A stretch of DNA of 64,000 nucleotides from Strongyloides papillosus (taxonomy: Eukaryota; Nematoda; Chromadorea; Rhabditida; Strongyloididae): NCBI GenBank assembly GCA_005656395.1, contig SRSI01000007.1, positions 434,001 to 498,000 of the forward strand, written 5' to 3'. Shown piece by piece: positions 26,891-38,171 of the stretch; position 1 is the stretch's first letter; every line of letters starts with the position of its first letter. The translations under genes were made by a program, and so were the position numbers. The notes beneath the pieces are model-generated. The model was given only the letters and a program-made list of their open reading frames with translations, was not told the origin of the DNA and did not search any database.

Positions 26891-28250
26891 TCAATAAACA
26901 GCTTTAGCGGAAACAGAACGAGAACTCATTTGTCCACAATTTTTAGCAAACTCTACTAGTTTTGCTAAATTATCTCTATTTGTGGATGGTCTTATAACTC
27001 TTAATGCTTCATTAAAGTCATTTAATGATATTGGTCGTAATTGAGATTGTGTGATTTTCGTTATCCTATCTCTTGATACACTTCGTAGTGGTACCATAGC
27101 TGCTTCACTACATAAAGCAATAAGATCAGCATTTGTATACATATCAGTGGCTCTGGCGACTCTTCGAAGATCCGTTATCGAGAGGCCATTTGAAGCACGA
27201 TTTTGTTCAAGAGTATTTTTTATAAAATTCATTCTAGCATCCTCGTCAGGCAAATCAATGAATATCCTTTTTGGAAATCTTCTTATAACAGCTTCATCCA
27301 ACTCAAATGGTCTATTGGTAGCTGCTATCACCAACACACGATCGTTCTTATCTGTGGTACAACCATCAAATTGTATCAAAAACTGTGTTTTCATTCTCCT
27401 TCCCACCTCACTATCAGAATTGGAACGTTCACATAATATAGAATCAATCTCATCAATGAAAATAACAGCAGATTTAGCATTTCTTGCCATTGCAAATAAT
27501 GTGGTAATGATTTTTTCTGACTCTCCAACCCACTTGGAAGTTAAATCACCGGCAGAGATGTTAAAAAATATACATTTAGATTCATTAGCTACAGCCTTTG
27601 CAAGCATTGTTTTACCATTACCAGGGGGGCCAAACAGCAAAATACCTTTCGTTGGATTCCTAAGGCCGGTAAATAAAGAAGGATTCAGGTATGGTAGAAT
27701 TACAGCTTCTTCAAGAGCTCGTTTAGCATAATCATTACCAGCTACATCACTAAACTTGACATTTGTCCTCTCCACAACTGTATCCAATAACATTTCACCG
27801 AATTTTTTATTTACACCTTTTAGTAATAAACTTTTTTTATCATCCGTCAGTGAATCACGTGAACCAGAGAATTGTTGTGATATTGATGAGTCGCCATTAA
27901 TTAGTTTTTTTAGAAATGTTATTCTATTTCGTGTTTGTGATATGTGATTTGCTAGGGTGTTTTTTGTGCTTTCTATTTCTGGTTTCAATGCTGGGGGATA
28001 CCTTCCGGCTAAGTTTAGACTCAGGCAATGACGAAACTGGCGGATGGCTAATTCATACATAGCAACAGCTTCTTTTTTGTGCTCCAAATCTAAAGAATGG
28101 TACTTAAATGGATAGACACAAATAAAACTAACCTTCATATTTTTCGTCAATACTCAAAGCAGAAGATAAAGTCCCCCTCGCTGCAGAAAGGTCATTTTTA
28201 AATTTTTCATAAAACGGATACGTCTTGACAGTCTTAGTTATTAATGCCAT
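26891..28250 (-). CDS. spas-1: Spastin-type microtubule-severing AAA ATPase
   Basis: A meiotic-clade AAA ATPase that severs microtubules as a hexamer. Exons 28250-28133 and 28089-26891, separated by a 43-nt intron, give 438 residues. The first exon (MALITKTVKTYPFY...) is recovered from the GTTAGT donor and the CTTTAG acceptor and restores an N-terminal MIT-like helical hairpin (~5-85; ALSIDEKYEDLEHKKEAVAM). The AAA domain follows: VKFSDVAGNDYAKRALEEAV, Walker A GPPGNGKT (~193-200), pore loop KWVGESEK, Walker B VIFIDEID (~248-255), ATNRPFELDEAVIRRFPKR. The C-terminal helix region (ALRVIRPSTN...) is spastin-like rather than katanin or fidgetin. No hydrophobic N-terminal hairpin is present, so this resembles the short cytosolic isoform. 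Similar in length to nematode SPAS-1. Confidence 0.93.
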
Positions 28251-28884
28251 TACAATTTTATTGACAATATCAATAACTAATTACACACGAATAAAAAAAA
28301 CAAATAATAAATTACACTAGTAAAAATAAAGTTATACTAAATATTTTGGAGAAGTGTGCCTTAATTAGGGAACATACGCCACTAAAAACATTTTTTAATA
28401 TGGTATTTGAGAGTGTATTATTAAAAGAGAATTTTTTAACTGGAGTACTACTCTCATCTACTTTACTTCAAAATATGCACTATGAAAGTATGAATGTCAA
28501 AATAATCTACATAATTTATTGAATCGTAAAATGATAAAGTGTGTTTAAAATTTAAATCCAAATTAACTTTTAAAAATATGAGAATTGTTAAAATTTATTA
28601 ATGAATCAGTGTCAGAATGATTAATAATATTTATTTAAATGATATACTAAAACTTCATAATCTTATTAGTGTTGTAATCTTATCAAATTGTTCTATGATT
28701 TATCGACTGTCAATTAGAAATCTCTATAGTAAATATTATTTTTATGGTTCACAAAAAAATATGGTTAATTGTGTTTTTTTAATTTCATAACACAATTTAT
28801 TTATCTCTAAATCCATATATCTAAACTCTATCCATGTTTTTAATAATAGGTAGAGTTTTATCTTACTCAAGATTTTAATAAAAA
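28251..28884. other. Intergenic region upstream of spas-1, ahead of duplicated block
   Basis: AT-rich gap from the spas-1 start to the left edge of the duplicated segment. Nothing gene-like was seen. Similarity to the second segment copy becomes visible near 28885. Confidence 0.5.
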
Positions 28885-30322
28885 GTAATGATTAAGTCCC
28901 TTTTAAATCAATAACATCTTATATAACTAAATATTTATTTCCTTTCCATGTTATTGTTATGACAATTTTTATAATTTTAGATAAAATTGATTTCTAATAA
29001 TATTCTTCAAAGCAAAATATATAAAATGTTTGTCACTAAAATAAGAATATAGAATAATATATCATATTTATTGTTCTCCAAAAAGTGTATACAAGATCAA
29101 GATTATTAACTTAATAGCAATTAAGAAAATGATTTATGTATCAATTAGAATTGATTTCTCAAAAATTGTCTCTATAGACTTCAAATTATACCACACAGAA
29201 AAACTAAACTTGTCGGTTCGACAGACCATCCTAAAAATATTATAAACCGCAGATGATTTTAAAATAACTGGTCATGCAAAATGGTGTAGGCCACAGGCTT
29301 CAAAATGTTATCAAATGTACCCATTTTTTATATAAATTGTATTGGTCAAATCAACGTGTTTAATTCGTGTGTTTTTCTAATTATTAAAATGAAATTAATT
29401 AAGATTATTTTTTATTTAGCCATTTTTTACAAACTTACAAGTTAGTATTTTAATAAATCTTTATTTAAAATACTATCTTAAACAAAATATAACTTTTGAA
29501 ACATAAAGCTGATAATGCAAAAAAATTTTCAGTAATTAATTTTTAAATGTATTTAATTCCTTGATTTTTATTAATAATTTAAATGATTATTATTATTGAT
29601 ATGACATTTTTTTAAAACAAATAAAACTTAACAAAATATTTTGCATTTATATTAAATATTTACATTGAATTTTGGTAATTTTGCACATGAATTAATTTAA
29701 TTCTATAGTTTATTTTAATTGATTCTTGTAATTACTTAAAACTATTAAGATTTTTAAAAATTTTTAATCATAATTGCGTATTTATGAATCAAAATGATAA
29801 ATTGAAACTTTATGAAGGTGTACATTTAGCCTGTCATTACATGCAAGGAACACCACTACGAATAAAATAAACACTAATTTTAATAAAAAAACAACAGAAT
29901 TGTAATAATTTTTAGAGTAATATATTTAGCACCAATAATAACTTTTTTGAATCTATTATATTATGACATACATGCAACCAAAGTCATCATATATTCTTTA
30001 TTTTTTTACATTTTATAAGGAAGAATTCCAAAAATTGATTTCAATAGGATATATAAATGAAAACATAATATGCATTTTCATAGCTAATGGAATCAAACGT
30101 GCCCATATTAAATATACTTTCAACGTATAATCGCAAGAGTTAATAATATATAATATTTAAATATTATGTTAAATATATATTATATAATTATAAAATATGA
30201 TAATAAGTTCAAATAGCCGTAATGATCCACATAAAAAATAAAAAGATGCAGTGGTGATCACGCAATAGAAAGAAACACCTTACTATTATAAACTGAGATA
30301 AAGTCTTTTAGTATGAGGATGA

Positions 30323-30605
30323 ATGAAGCAGTTTTTAAGAAGAAAATTCAACGAAATATCCAAATTGACTGAACAAGCGAGATTCAGACAAGGAACAAAT
30401 TTATTGTTAGTTATTGTACTGTTTGTTAACATTAATAAAAGTTTAATTATAATTGTTTTTTTTATCTATTTTATAAAATTCAAGTTCCTACATGTTTTCT
30501 TCTAAATATTCAGCTGGGTCGTGAGAATCAAAGTAACATGTATTTGTTAGGATACATGTACCAGGGGTCCATGATACATCTTTAAAAAGTACATAACCAA
30601 AAAAG
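30323..30605 (+). pseudogene. Decayed gene fragment of unknown family, copy 1
   Basis: An opening frame reads MKQFLRRKFNEISKLTEQ..., followed by a possible short intron. After it, a region conserved with 61600-61740 (inverted) and 47350-47460 encodes, in shifted frames, the peptide HVPG..HDT. Copy 1 is broken by in-frame stops and shifts. The three copies keep similar order, so a real gene existed in the ancestral segment. I do not recognise its family. It lies upstream of the secreted peptide gene in all three copies. Confidence 0.4.
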
Positions 30606-31319
30606 TCAAACAGATGAAATATTTCAAGAGTTTATCTCAATATCTTTAAAAAAAGAAAAATTATGGGATATGCACCAAAAAATTATTAGATTTACTATAA
30701 TGTTTATATTTAATTTAATAGTTCTTTTAACGTCATAATTTTTTACAAGTGTAAGAAGTAATTGAACCTTGATTTTTAAAAGTAATAACTAGATAATATG
30801 TGAAATTTATAAGTATTATGTGAAAACTAATTTTTTTATTTTTATGAAATGTACTTGTTTGACAAATTTAGTAAGTGCATTAATGAAATATTTAGTTATA
30901 AATATTAGTTTTTTTTAAGTATTTCTCTATGATCAATATACTTTAGTTAGTTATTTCTATAATATTTAATTTTTAGTTGAAGTACATAAAAATAAAGGTG
31001 ATTTAAAAATATTAAGTTTATGTATCATAAAAGAAGATGTATTCTATCAAAACCAAATATTTTTGCATCAAAAATATTAAGCAAAATAACTACTTTTAAA
31101 CTATTTAAAAGAATAGATTTTAATATTATAAAAAATTAAATGTAATTAATATGATTTAACATACTTATTTAAATCTATTTCATTAAAAATATTTTAATTC
31201 ATAAAAATATCCCACAATGTTTATCAAAATAATGAAAATTTATTTGAACAACTAAAAATTTAATATTCATACTAAAAATACATTAGTTTAATTTTTGATG
31301 AAAATAAATAATAAAAGAG

Positions 31320-31327
31320 TATAAAAA
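31320..31327 (+). promoter_or_regulatory. TATA-like box of secreted peptide gene 1
   Basis: TATAAAAA 43 nt before the ATG. The same box at the same distance precedes the second copy (49473-49480), and a matching one precedes the inverted third copy. It stays conserved in otherwise drifting AT-rich DNA, which argues for a core promoter element. Confidence 0.5.
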
Positions 31328-31362
31328 AGTAAAAATTTTATATTCATGCGTCTATTTATACA

Positions 31363-31686
31363 ATGAAAAGTTTTGCTTTTGCTGTTGTACTTATCTTGTT
31401 TACTACCTTATTAACATCTGAATCCTTCGAAATCAAAAGAGATTTAACATATAACAATAAAGAAAATGCTCTTAATTCACCGATTATTTTGAACGATGAA
31501 GATTTCAATGATATTGAAAAGAGAAAAGCTAAAAAGAAGCCAACTAAAACAAAAAAACCAAAAAAAAGTATTAGTCAACGAATAACATCTCTTGAAGAAA
31601 CTTTATCAATCTTAAAAAAACAATTAAAAAAATACTTTGATGATGTACATTCAAGACATAATAGTGTAGCAACGATGGCAGGTTAA
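31363..31686 (+). CDS. Small secreted basic peptide, family copy 1
   Basis: A 107-residue single-exon protein. Residues 1-~21 form a clear signal peptide (MKSFAFAVVLILFTTLLTSES). Residues ~22-52 form an acidic/neutral pro-like segment ending DIEKR, a dibasic site suitable for furin/kexin cleavage. The remainder is a strongly basic stretch (KAKKKPTKTKKPKK) and an amphipathic, probably helical tail with heptad-like Leu/Ile spacing (ITSLEETLSILKKQLKKYF). No cysteine is present. Two paralogues share the prepro region but differ in the basic and tail parts (49516-49839; 60304-60630). AATAAA follows at 31776. The family is not one I recognise. Export and processing are inferred from the signal and KR site; the role (for example effector, antimicrobial or nucleic-acid binding) is unknown. 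Confidence 0.8.
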   Translation: MKSFAFAVVLILFTTLLTSESFEIKRDLTYNNKENALNSPIILNDEDFNDIEKRKAKKKPTKTKKPKKSISQRITSLEETLSILKKQLKKYFDDVHSRHNSVATMAG

Positions 31687-31775
31687 GTCAACTAGAACAC
31701 TTGTAATGAATAATTTTACAGTTTTGTGAAGTTCTTATGAAAATTACAGCATATTACATTAATTATTTCTCATTA

Positions 31776-31781
31776 AATAAA
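31776..31781 (+). terminator. Poly(A) signal of secreted peptide gene 1
   Basis: AATAAA about 90 nt after the stop codon; the same position is kept in the second copy. Confidence 0.5.
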
Positions 31782-31905
31782 ATATAAAATGAGAAAAAAA
31801 TTGAGTAGACAAACAAAATCTTTTTAAAAAAATTAATATTTTATAACCAATCTTTATTATAAGTTTATTAAAATAAACTTTTAAGATAATATTTTTAGAT
31901 TAGTA

Positions 31906-32864
31906 CACACAAAAAATAAAATGGACACAGGTTTGCATAAAATGTAACAAATTTGTCCCACCTAAAAAAATTTGAATTTTCTTAATTTGCGACTAATTTT
32001 TTCTCAACTATTTCGTATTTAAAAATTAAAACAGTAATTAGAGGATTGTTAAAATAAATTTTTATTTTTTAGTAAATTTTTTTTATTTTAAAACTTAAGT
32101 TGTTTTCTACAATAAATTTTAAAATGCAAGGTTTGAATTAAATTTTAAGTAAAATTACAAACACTTTCATAAAAAAAAACATTTTTAGTATATTACAGAA
32201 CATTTTTTCTATGTTTCAATAGTTTGAGCAATTATAAATTATATTTTTATATGAAATTTTCATATTTGATAGTCTAAATTTTTTTATAATGTCTTTAAGA
32301 TCATCTTTTACAATTAAACTTATGAAAAGTTATAAATAATATAGATTTTTATTTATAGTAAAAAAAACTTTTACATATTTTAATTTAAAATAAGACGAAA
32401 ACTAAAATAATATTTTTGATTAATAATCTTTTGTGTGTTTAAATAATTATTACTTTTCATTATTATTGTTATAAAATTTTCAAATTTCTAAACTTATTGT
32501 TGTTAATAAACTGTTTAAATTAGTGATTTTTAATTAAATATTTATAACTTCAAGCAAAATTAACTTTAAAAGCGTTTTCTATAAAATAAAGAAAAAAAAC
32601 AAGTTGGGATCTAAAATGAGCATAATGCCATAAAAAATATCAAAATTAAAAAAAGCCACGTTAATTTAAAAAGTCATACATATATATTTTTGTAAAAAAA
32701 CGGCAAAATGTATGCGACAACCTAATATTTTGCATCGTTTTAAAATTTTTGCTGCCGCTTGATATTTATAAAATTTGAATAATATTCAATTTTTTAAAAT
32801 GGTGGGACATTTTTTTGCATTATAGATAGATTTGTCAAAATTTGTCCTTTTTATTTTTTGTGTG
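31906..32864 (+). mobile_element. Mariner/Tc1-type non-autonomous element (MITE)
   Basis: A 959-bp insert flanked by TA dinucleotides (31904-31905 and 32865-32866). Both ends begin CACACAAAAAATAAAA in inverted orientation, continuing with one mismatch to GGACA and, further in, sharing GTCCCACC. The second segment copy (near 50055) and the inverted third copy (near 60085) lack the insert and carry a single TA there, so insertion followed the duplication. No transposase frame is present. Confidence 0.8.
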
Positions 32865-32879
32865 TAGAGTAAAAAGTGT

Positions 32880-33550
32880 TTCAAAAGATGTGCGACTAAG
32901 TTGGATGTCAATATCTTCTTTTGTACTGTAAAAATTTTATGATATTATATTTATTCGATATCCTCACTTTTTTCTAAAAATTATTTTAAGATTTTTCAAA
33001 AAGCTAAATTTTGAAAAATGTTATAGTAATTTATATGGGAGCTATTATTTTCTTTCCATTTATATGATATTTGCCACTTTATAATTGAGTAGAATATTTC
33101 AACTTCATGTAACTTACATGAAGATAAATCATACCGTTTACTACGTTCCTAAAAGATTTTTTTATCATTTCTTCCACTATCAAAACTATTTTGTGGTGAT
33201 TTCTTTATTAAATTTTAAAATTGATCATTATACAGATAAATTTAATCAATTTCTAAACATCCTTCTTTTTCTAATTATCAGCAAATATTCTACCCATTTC
33301 ATTCACGTAGTTTTTTTCAATTTTTACCAACCGCTGTTAATTTAAATGTAAGATAATTTTTTTTAATAAAATAGTGACTTAACTAACTTTAAAAAATATG
33401 ATTGAATTATAAAGCTATAAAGCACATTATAGATACCAATAATTTCAAAAAATTAAAAGTTGCACTAACGAACGGTGTTTCTTTAGACAATCATTTATTG
33501 CTTCTCAAATATTAAAATATACATAAATAATATTTTTTAAAAAAGTTTAC
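32880..33550. repeat. Conserved 3' spacer of family genes
   Basis: This spacer between the converging secreted peptide gene and family protein A recurs at 50050-50745 almost unchanged. Diverged versions lie downstream of the other two family genes (about 40500-40985 and 56150-56620). An 86-codon frame at 33085-33345 is kept in one other copy but is broken by indels in the more diverged ones, so I treat it as non-coding. The first ~200 nt also resemble the upstream spacers at 35640, 52880 and 58730. Confidence 0.6.
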
Positions 33551-33555
33551 TAAAA

Positions 33556-35513
33556 TTAATATTTGCCAACCCTAGCAGAAAAAATTGGGAAATCATGACC
33601 TTTATACTCAGGATCTTGAGACATGGCGTTATTTAAATTTAGAGTTATATCATATAAAGCAACGAGACGCGTCAACATCTCCTGACGTTGTTCTTCTCTC
33701 AATGGTTTACGGTGCCAAAATGAATAAGGCTCTGACTCTGATTCATCATAATCGTACCCAGTTGTCAAGTAACACAAATTTCGGAATTCCATATTTTTAG
33801 ACATTTTACGGATATGTGTTCTTTGCTGTTTAGTGATAGTTGTTTCATCATCACTCTGCACTTCTTCCTCTTCATTATCATTGTTCTGGGAATTATTATT
33901 GCTTTCGTTTTTATAATAAGCATCTTTCCATGTTCTAGGGAAGTATCTTGGAATTGAACATTCCTCTCCTGTCGCTTCAACAAGAGTATTTAACCTATTA
34001 ACAAGACCAATAATCTTTGCACAAGGAAAATCAGTACCTCTATCATGACGAAAGACGTCTGTAAAAATATCTTTGAATTTCTTTTTCATTTCTACATCGT
34101 TATAGCAAACTATATAATTCTTTTTTTTAGAAAAAAGAAAGTCAACAAGAGTAGAAGATGTATGGGTATTGGCGATTTTTTCCAAATTGAATGAAATAAA
34201 TTTTGATTTGAAATCTGATCTTGGAACAAAAATGTTAATGTAAGTAATTTCTTCATGTCTATCCTTTATTGAAAGTTTAATATCTATAAAAAATATAGGT
34301 TCATTAACATTTTCAACATATTCTCTAAGATTCTTGATAATTTCAATAGCTGTGTTATTATCTTCAACTAAAGTCAATTTGAACCAATCGTGGTGTGGTG
34401 ATTTATCACAAGGTTGATAAAATTTCTTAGGATTACATTGATTAAAAAATAAAGATTTTTGGTAACTAAAATATGAATTGCCAATTGTTGGCATAATTTT
34501 TGTTGAAGGATACCCATCCGACGTGTAAAGTGCAATGATTTCTTTAGGAATTACACCAAAATCGCAATCGCCATCAAAGTTCAAGGAACTAAAAGTAGGA
34601 AACAGTTCATTTTTAGATTTCTTAAGATAATCTAAAAGCTGTTTACGTTTTTCCACATCAAGCATTATATCGTAAAGATTATCGATAAAGATTTCCTTCT
34701 TAACTCTTTCTTTTTTATAGTTCTTTATAAGTGTCTCGTAGTTACATGTGTCACGGTCCAGGATAGGTCTACTATGGTTGTAAACAATCTCTAAACGTCC
34801 TTCCTCAACGGCAGCTAAATCTACGTTTGAATGGATTCTTTTAAATCTGTTAAAATTTAAAACAATGTCACAATCATCTATTTTATGAAGTCTGGAACGA
34901 CTAATACCAACATCGATTAAAACAGCTTCAATGCACCTTGAAGATTCCTCACTCGTTGTAGAATTAAAAAAGCCATATTTATTTTCAATATCATTACCAA
35001 GTAGTTTCCTAAACTCTTTTCCTTGTTTATTATCACCACCAAGGTAAGATAAATGTGTTGGACATAATTCCTTCACTTGTAAAGCAGCTTGAAAGAATAT
35101 TTTTTTCTCATCGACCATTTCTACCATCTTTTCGTTTTCGAACAAAAGTTCTAGCACACGGTGTGGACAAACTTTGTTTTTTTCTGCATCATTTTCAACC
35201 AACTTTTTGACAATTAAACGTCTAACCTCTTTGTTATTGTATTGAAGGATATTCGTGTACGTTCCCCATAAATCATTTAATTCTGGATATTTTCTCGTTT
35301 CTTCATACATTGTCTCAACAATTTTTCTGATATCTCGCTTGCCAAGTGTTGCTCTCTTCTTTTCAATATCATTTTTTAATGACTAAAATTATAAACAATA
35401 CAATGATAAATAAAAATCATTGTCATATTTACCTTAAAGCTTGTCTCTACATCTTTACAACATCCAGAAGAAGAAAAAATATTAGATATAAATGTTTCTA
35501 CTATAGAAGGCAT
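33556..35513 (-). CDS. Family protein A: MUT-7-like exonuclease fold, probably inactive
   Basis: Exon 1 (35513-35433, MPSIVETFISNIF...) and exon 2 (35382-33556) flank a 50-nt intron and give 635 residues. The first exon is missed by open-frame scanning but is conserved in all four copies. The N-terminal half is helical and Lys/Glu-rich, without a known motif. Residues ~389-609 read like an RNase H-fold exonuclease: strand FFIDIKLS, strand ITYINIFVP, strand KFISFNLE, helix, strand YIVCYND, helix, and the MUT-7/EXD3-like end YSFWHRKPLREEQ. The canonical DxE becomes DIK, and the Tyr and Asp after RPLR become Glu and Arg, so catalysis is probably lost. An Asn/Glu/Asp-rich low-complexity insert lies at ~520-545. 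No signal peptide. The fold assignment is an inference from motif order; the gene model is firm. Confidence 0.75.
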
Positions 35514-35559
35514 ATTTATTTTACTATAGTTTTTATTATGAATAAAGCATAACTATGAT

Positions 35560-36010
35560 GCAACGATAGTTTAAAACACAGTTGAAAAATAATTACAGGT
35601 TTACGCCAAACTAATAACAAGGTGTTCTTAAAAGATACACAACTATGTTAGAGGTTTATAACTTCTTTTGTTTATTACAGAATTTTGTGACATTATGTGC
35701 ATTCGATGGTCTCACTTTTTTTTGTAATATATTTCATGACATCTTTTAGCGCCTTAAGTTTTGAAGAAAGTTATAGAGAAGTTTATTGATACCATCTTTT
35801 ATATATATTTATAAATGAAATTAAAAATTTATTCGAATAAATATTATCGCAACATTTTTTAATAAAATTATGGCCATCTGATAGCTCAAATTCATTTCTA
35901 TAAAGCATTAAAAGACACATTATTACTAGACAATTATAAGTAAAATTATAAAATACTAGAAGGAAACGTATCATGCAATTCATTTTATGGATGTTTTGTT
36001 CACTTTATCA
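35560..36010. repeat. Conserved 5' spacer of family genes
   Basis: Sequence upstream of family protein A shared with 52800-53220 and, partly, with 58670-59290. It contains a block (ACTTCTTTTGT... to ...TTATGTGCATTCGATG) also found in the 3' spacers near 32900, 50090 and, inverted, 60030. It probably contains the promoter, since it lies between the divergent family and galectin genes. No individual site is clear. Confidence 0.5.
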
Positions 36011-36380
36011 ATGACGGTATTTGGAATTGGGAAAAAGAATAAATATTATCAAAAATAATTACTATACTTGAACTATAAATAAATAATTTTAGTATCAACA
36101 AATTTTAAAAGTACTCAATATCAAATATGATTATTTTACTTCTTATCTATGAGTAGTAAAATATCTTTACAAATAAAGAATGTTTAAAGTTATCATTATT
36201 TAATCAAATGACGATGAAATAGTATTAAAACAAGTATTGACGTTAAAAGAAAATGATATAATTGTATCGTAGTTTATATAAAAATTATTAGAGGAGTGTC
36301 AATAAGATATGAATATTTAAACCATTGTTATTTAACGATATTTAACATTTATATTTTTTAAAGAAATTCTTATCTCTAAA

Positions 36381-37024
36381 ATGCATACTATTCATAATCC
36401 CGTAAGTATTATTAATGTAAAAAAGTTTATAATACATTTAAGGTTGTACCATTTGTTCAAACGATTCACGAGGAATTACGTCCTGGGGCAAAAATTATTG
36501 TTAAGGGTCAAATTGCTGAGCATCATCATCATTCTCAAGATTTTGCCATTGAACTTCTATCAGGACCACACGCTGTTTTACATGTCAACTTCAGATTTGA
36601 TCATGGACCACATAAAGAGCATAAGCTAGTTATGAATTCTTGTTTTGATGGTTCATGGGGAAGAGAAATAAGGTTTTCTAATCCACTTCATCATCATGAT
36701 CATTTTACAATTATAATAGAAGTCCATGAAAGTCATTATACATTAGATGTCAATGGATCTCATGTTGGTTCATTCACTCATAGAGTACAATATCAAACTG
36801 TTCAAGCTATTGGAGTAAAAGGTCAAGCAAATATTGAAAAAATTGAATTTGAAGGATTTAATTTTTATAATAACTGGGGAAATGAATACAATTATGGACA
36901 CTCAGGATATCATGGATATGGAACTGAGAATTATGTACCCCCCGTATTTAAACATGATCATCCTTTTAGAGATCATTTTCATAGAAGAGGAAGAAGACAT
37001 AGTCAAGAATCATGGGATGATTAA
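36381..37024 (+). CDS. Galectin, single CRD, His-rich tail
   Basis: A beta-galactoside-binding lectin. Exon 1 (36381-36401, MHTIHNP) and exon 2 (36443-37024) join across a 41-nt intron into 200 residues. The carbohydrate-recognition domain is complete: the ELRPGAKIIVKG strand, then HVNFR (HxNxR), Asn in VMN, and WGREIR (WGxExR), followed by HFTIIIEV, YTLDVNG and VQAIGVKG. All the usual sugar-contact residues are therefore present. A C-terminal extension of ~50 residues rich in Gly, Tyr, His and Asn follows the CRD, ending RRHSQESWDD. The CRD itself carries unusual His clusters. No signal peptide, as normal for galectins, which leave cells by a non-classical route. The paralogue at 53604-54213 occupies the same place in the second segment. 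Confidence 0.9.
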
Positions 37025-37081
37025 TTTTTAAAAATATATTTTTTTTCGTATGTGAAAAAACGAATAAAATAACAGTTAGTT

Positions 37082-37946
37082 TTATAAAATTTTTCTAAAA
37101 TCTTGAACAGAAGTTCGTCGTAGTCTGTTACAAACAAACTCATTAGCTTTATTTCTCCAAATGATTGCTTGTGATGCTTTTATTACTCTCTAAAATAAAA
37201 TAATCAAAAAAATTATAATTTCAAAATCTTACGAGATCTTCTTGACTACAAGCAATATTTTCTCTGGATAAATGTTGATTTCTAATAATACTTTGTATTA
37301 AATAATCATTTGAATCTCTTCATCATTATTATTATTATTATTCTTTTTATTAGTACTAGACATTTTTTTTTCAATCACTTCGGTGAGCTTTCTTTCTAGT
37401 ATTTTGTTAGATATATTATAGACATATTCTGGTATACCATTTTCATCTATATTACCGGAAGATAATGGTGAAAGTACTTGTAATATTGGAATTGGAGCCT
37501 TTTCACCATCCATTCTAATTGTCTGGTTCTCTTGTGAATTAGAATCATGGGTCATATTATTTGCAAATTTAAAATGCAATGTCTTAAGTTTTTCTTCATC
37601 TATAAAATCTTTTTTCATATTACTTGAAGTTATAATCTTGGTTTGACCAAATCTACGGCTTCATTGTAGTTAATCTTATAGTATGCTCGTATATTTTTGG
37701 ATACATCAATTTTATTTCTATTTTGTCCATTTACTAAAGCTGATTTTAAAATTTGCGCGTTAAATCGCTTATAAAAATCTATCAAAATATTTATTCTTCT
37801 TTGACCAGCAATATCTTCAATTCCTGTTATGGTAAAATCAAAGTATTTTCCATGAACTGTTTCTAACATGGTTAATGACCTATTTTCTGCTTTTTCAACT
37901 TTAAGCCATAGTAAAAGAAGCTTAATAGCAATCCCTTGGAAAAATA
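37082..37946 (-). pseudogene. Broken gene of unknown family, copy 1
   Basis: The frame enters at a TTTTACAG acceptor (37946), reads FFQGIAIKLLLLWLK, then a conserved block including TITGIEDIAGQRRI. It continues in a second frame (KMSSTNKKNN region) and ends in a last exon after a TTTTAG acceptor (RVIKASQAIIWRNK...). Comparison with the copy at 54306-55162 shows single-nucleotide deletions here near 37640 and near 37310, each shifting the frame. No upstream exon survives, because the hAT relic abuts. I do not recognise the family. Confidence 0.6.
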
Positions 37947-38171
37947 CTGTAAAATAGATAATCTAAATTGAATAAATATAATAAATTTATATAACAAGTG
38001 ATTTTTAATATTTACCGTTAGACGTGGGGAGGTCGGTAAAATTCTTGACCTGGGGTCGGTCGGTTTAGAATCGCTTTTTAAAATCGAACCGTTAAACTAA
38101 TAACATATACCCCTATAAAAAAGTAATTTATTATAATTCAAGAAAATTGTCTAGTAAAAAAATATTATAAT

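Noticed and set aside
27051..27731. 226-codon frame on the plus strand opposite spas-1
   Set aside because: It is the antisense shadow of the AAA ATPase exon; codon-level conservation belongs to the minus strand.
29215..29280. GGTTCGA text resembling a tRNA T-loop (also near 43625 in altered form)
   Set aside because: No acceptor stem, D-arm or anticodon arm can be formed in the preceding sequence, and the motif changes between copies.
33085..33345. 86-codon plus-strand frame, repeated at 50256-50537
   Set aside because: Kept only in the two near-identical spacers. Diverged spacers at 40510 and 56150 break it with indels, as expected of non-coding DNA.
36632..37024. Internal ATG of the first galectin as the gene start
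   Set aside because: The upstream sequence encodes the conserved galectin strands including HVNFR, so the true start is the spliced ATG at 36381.
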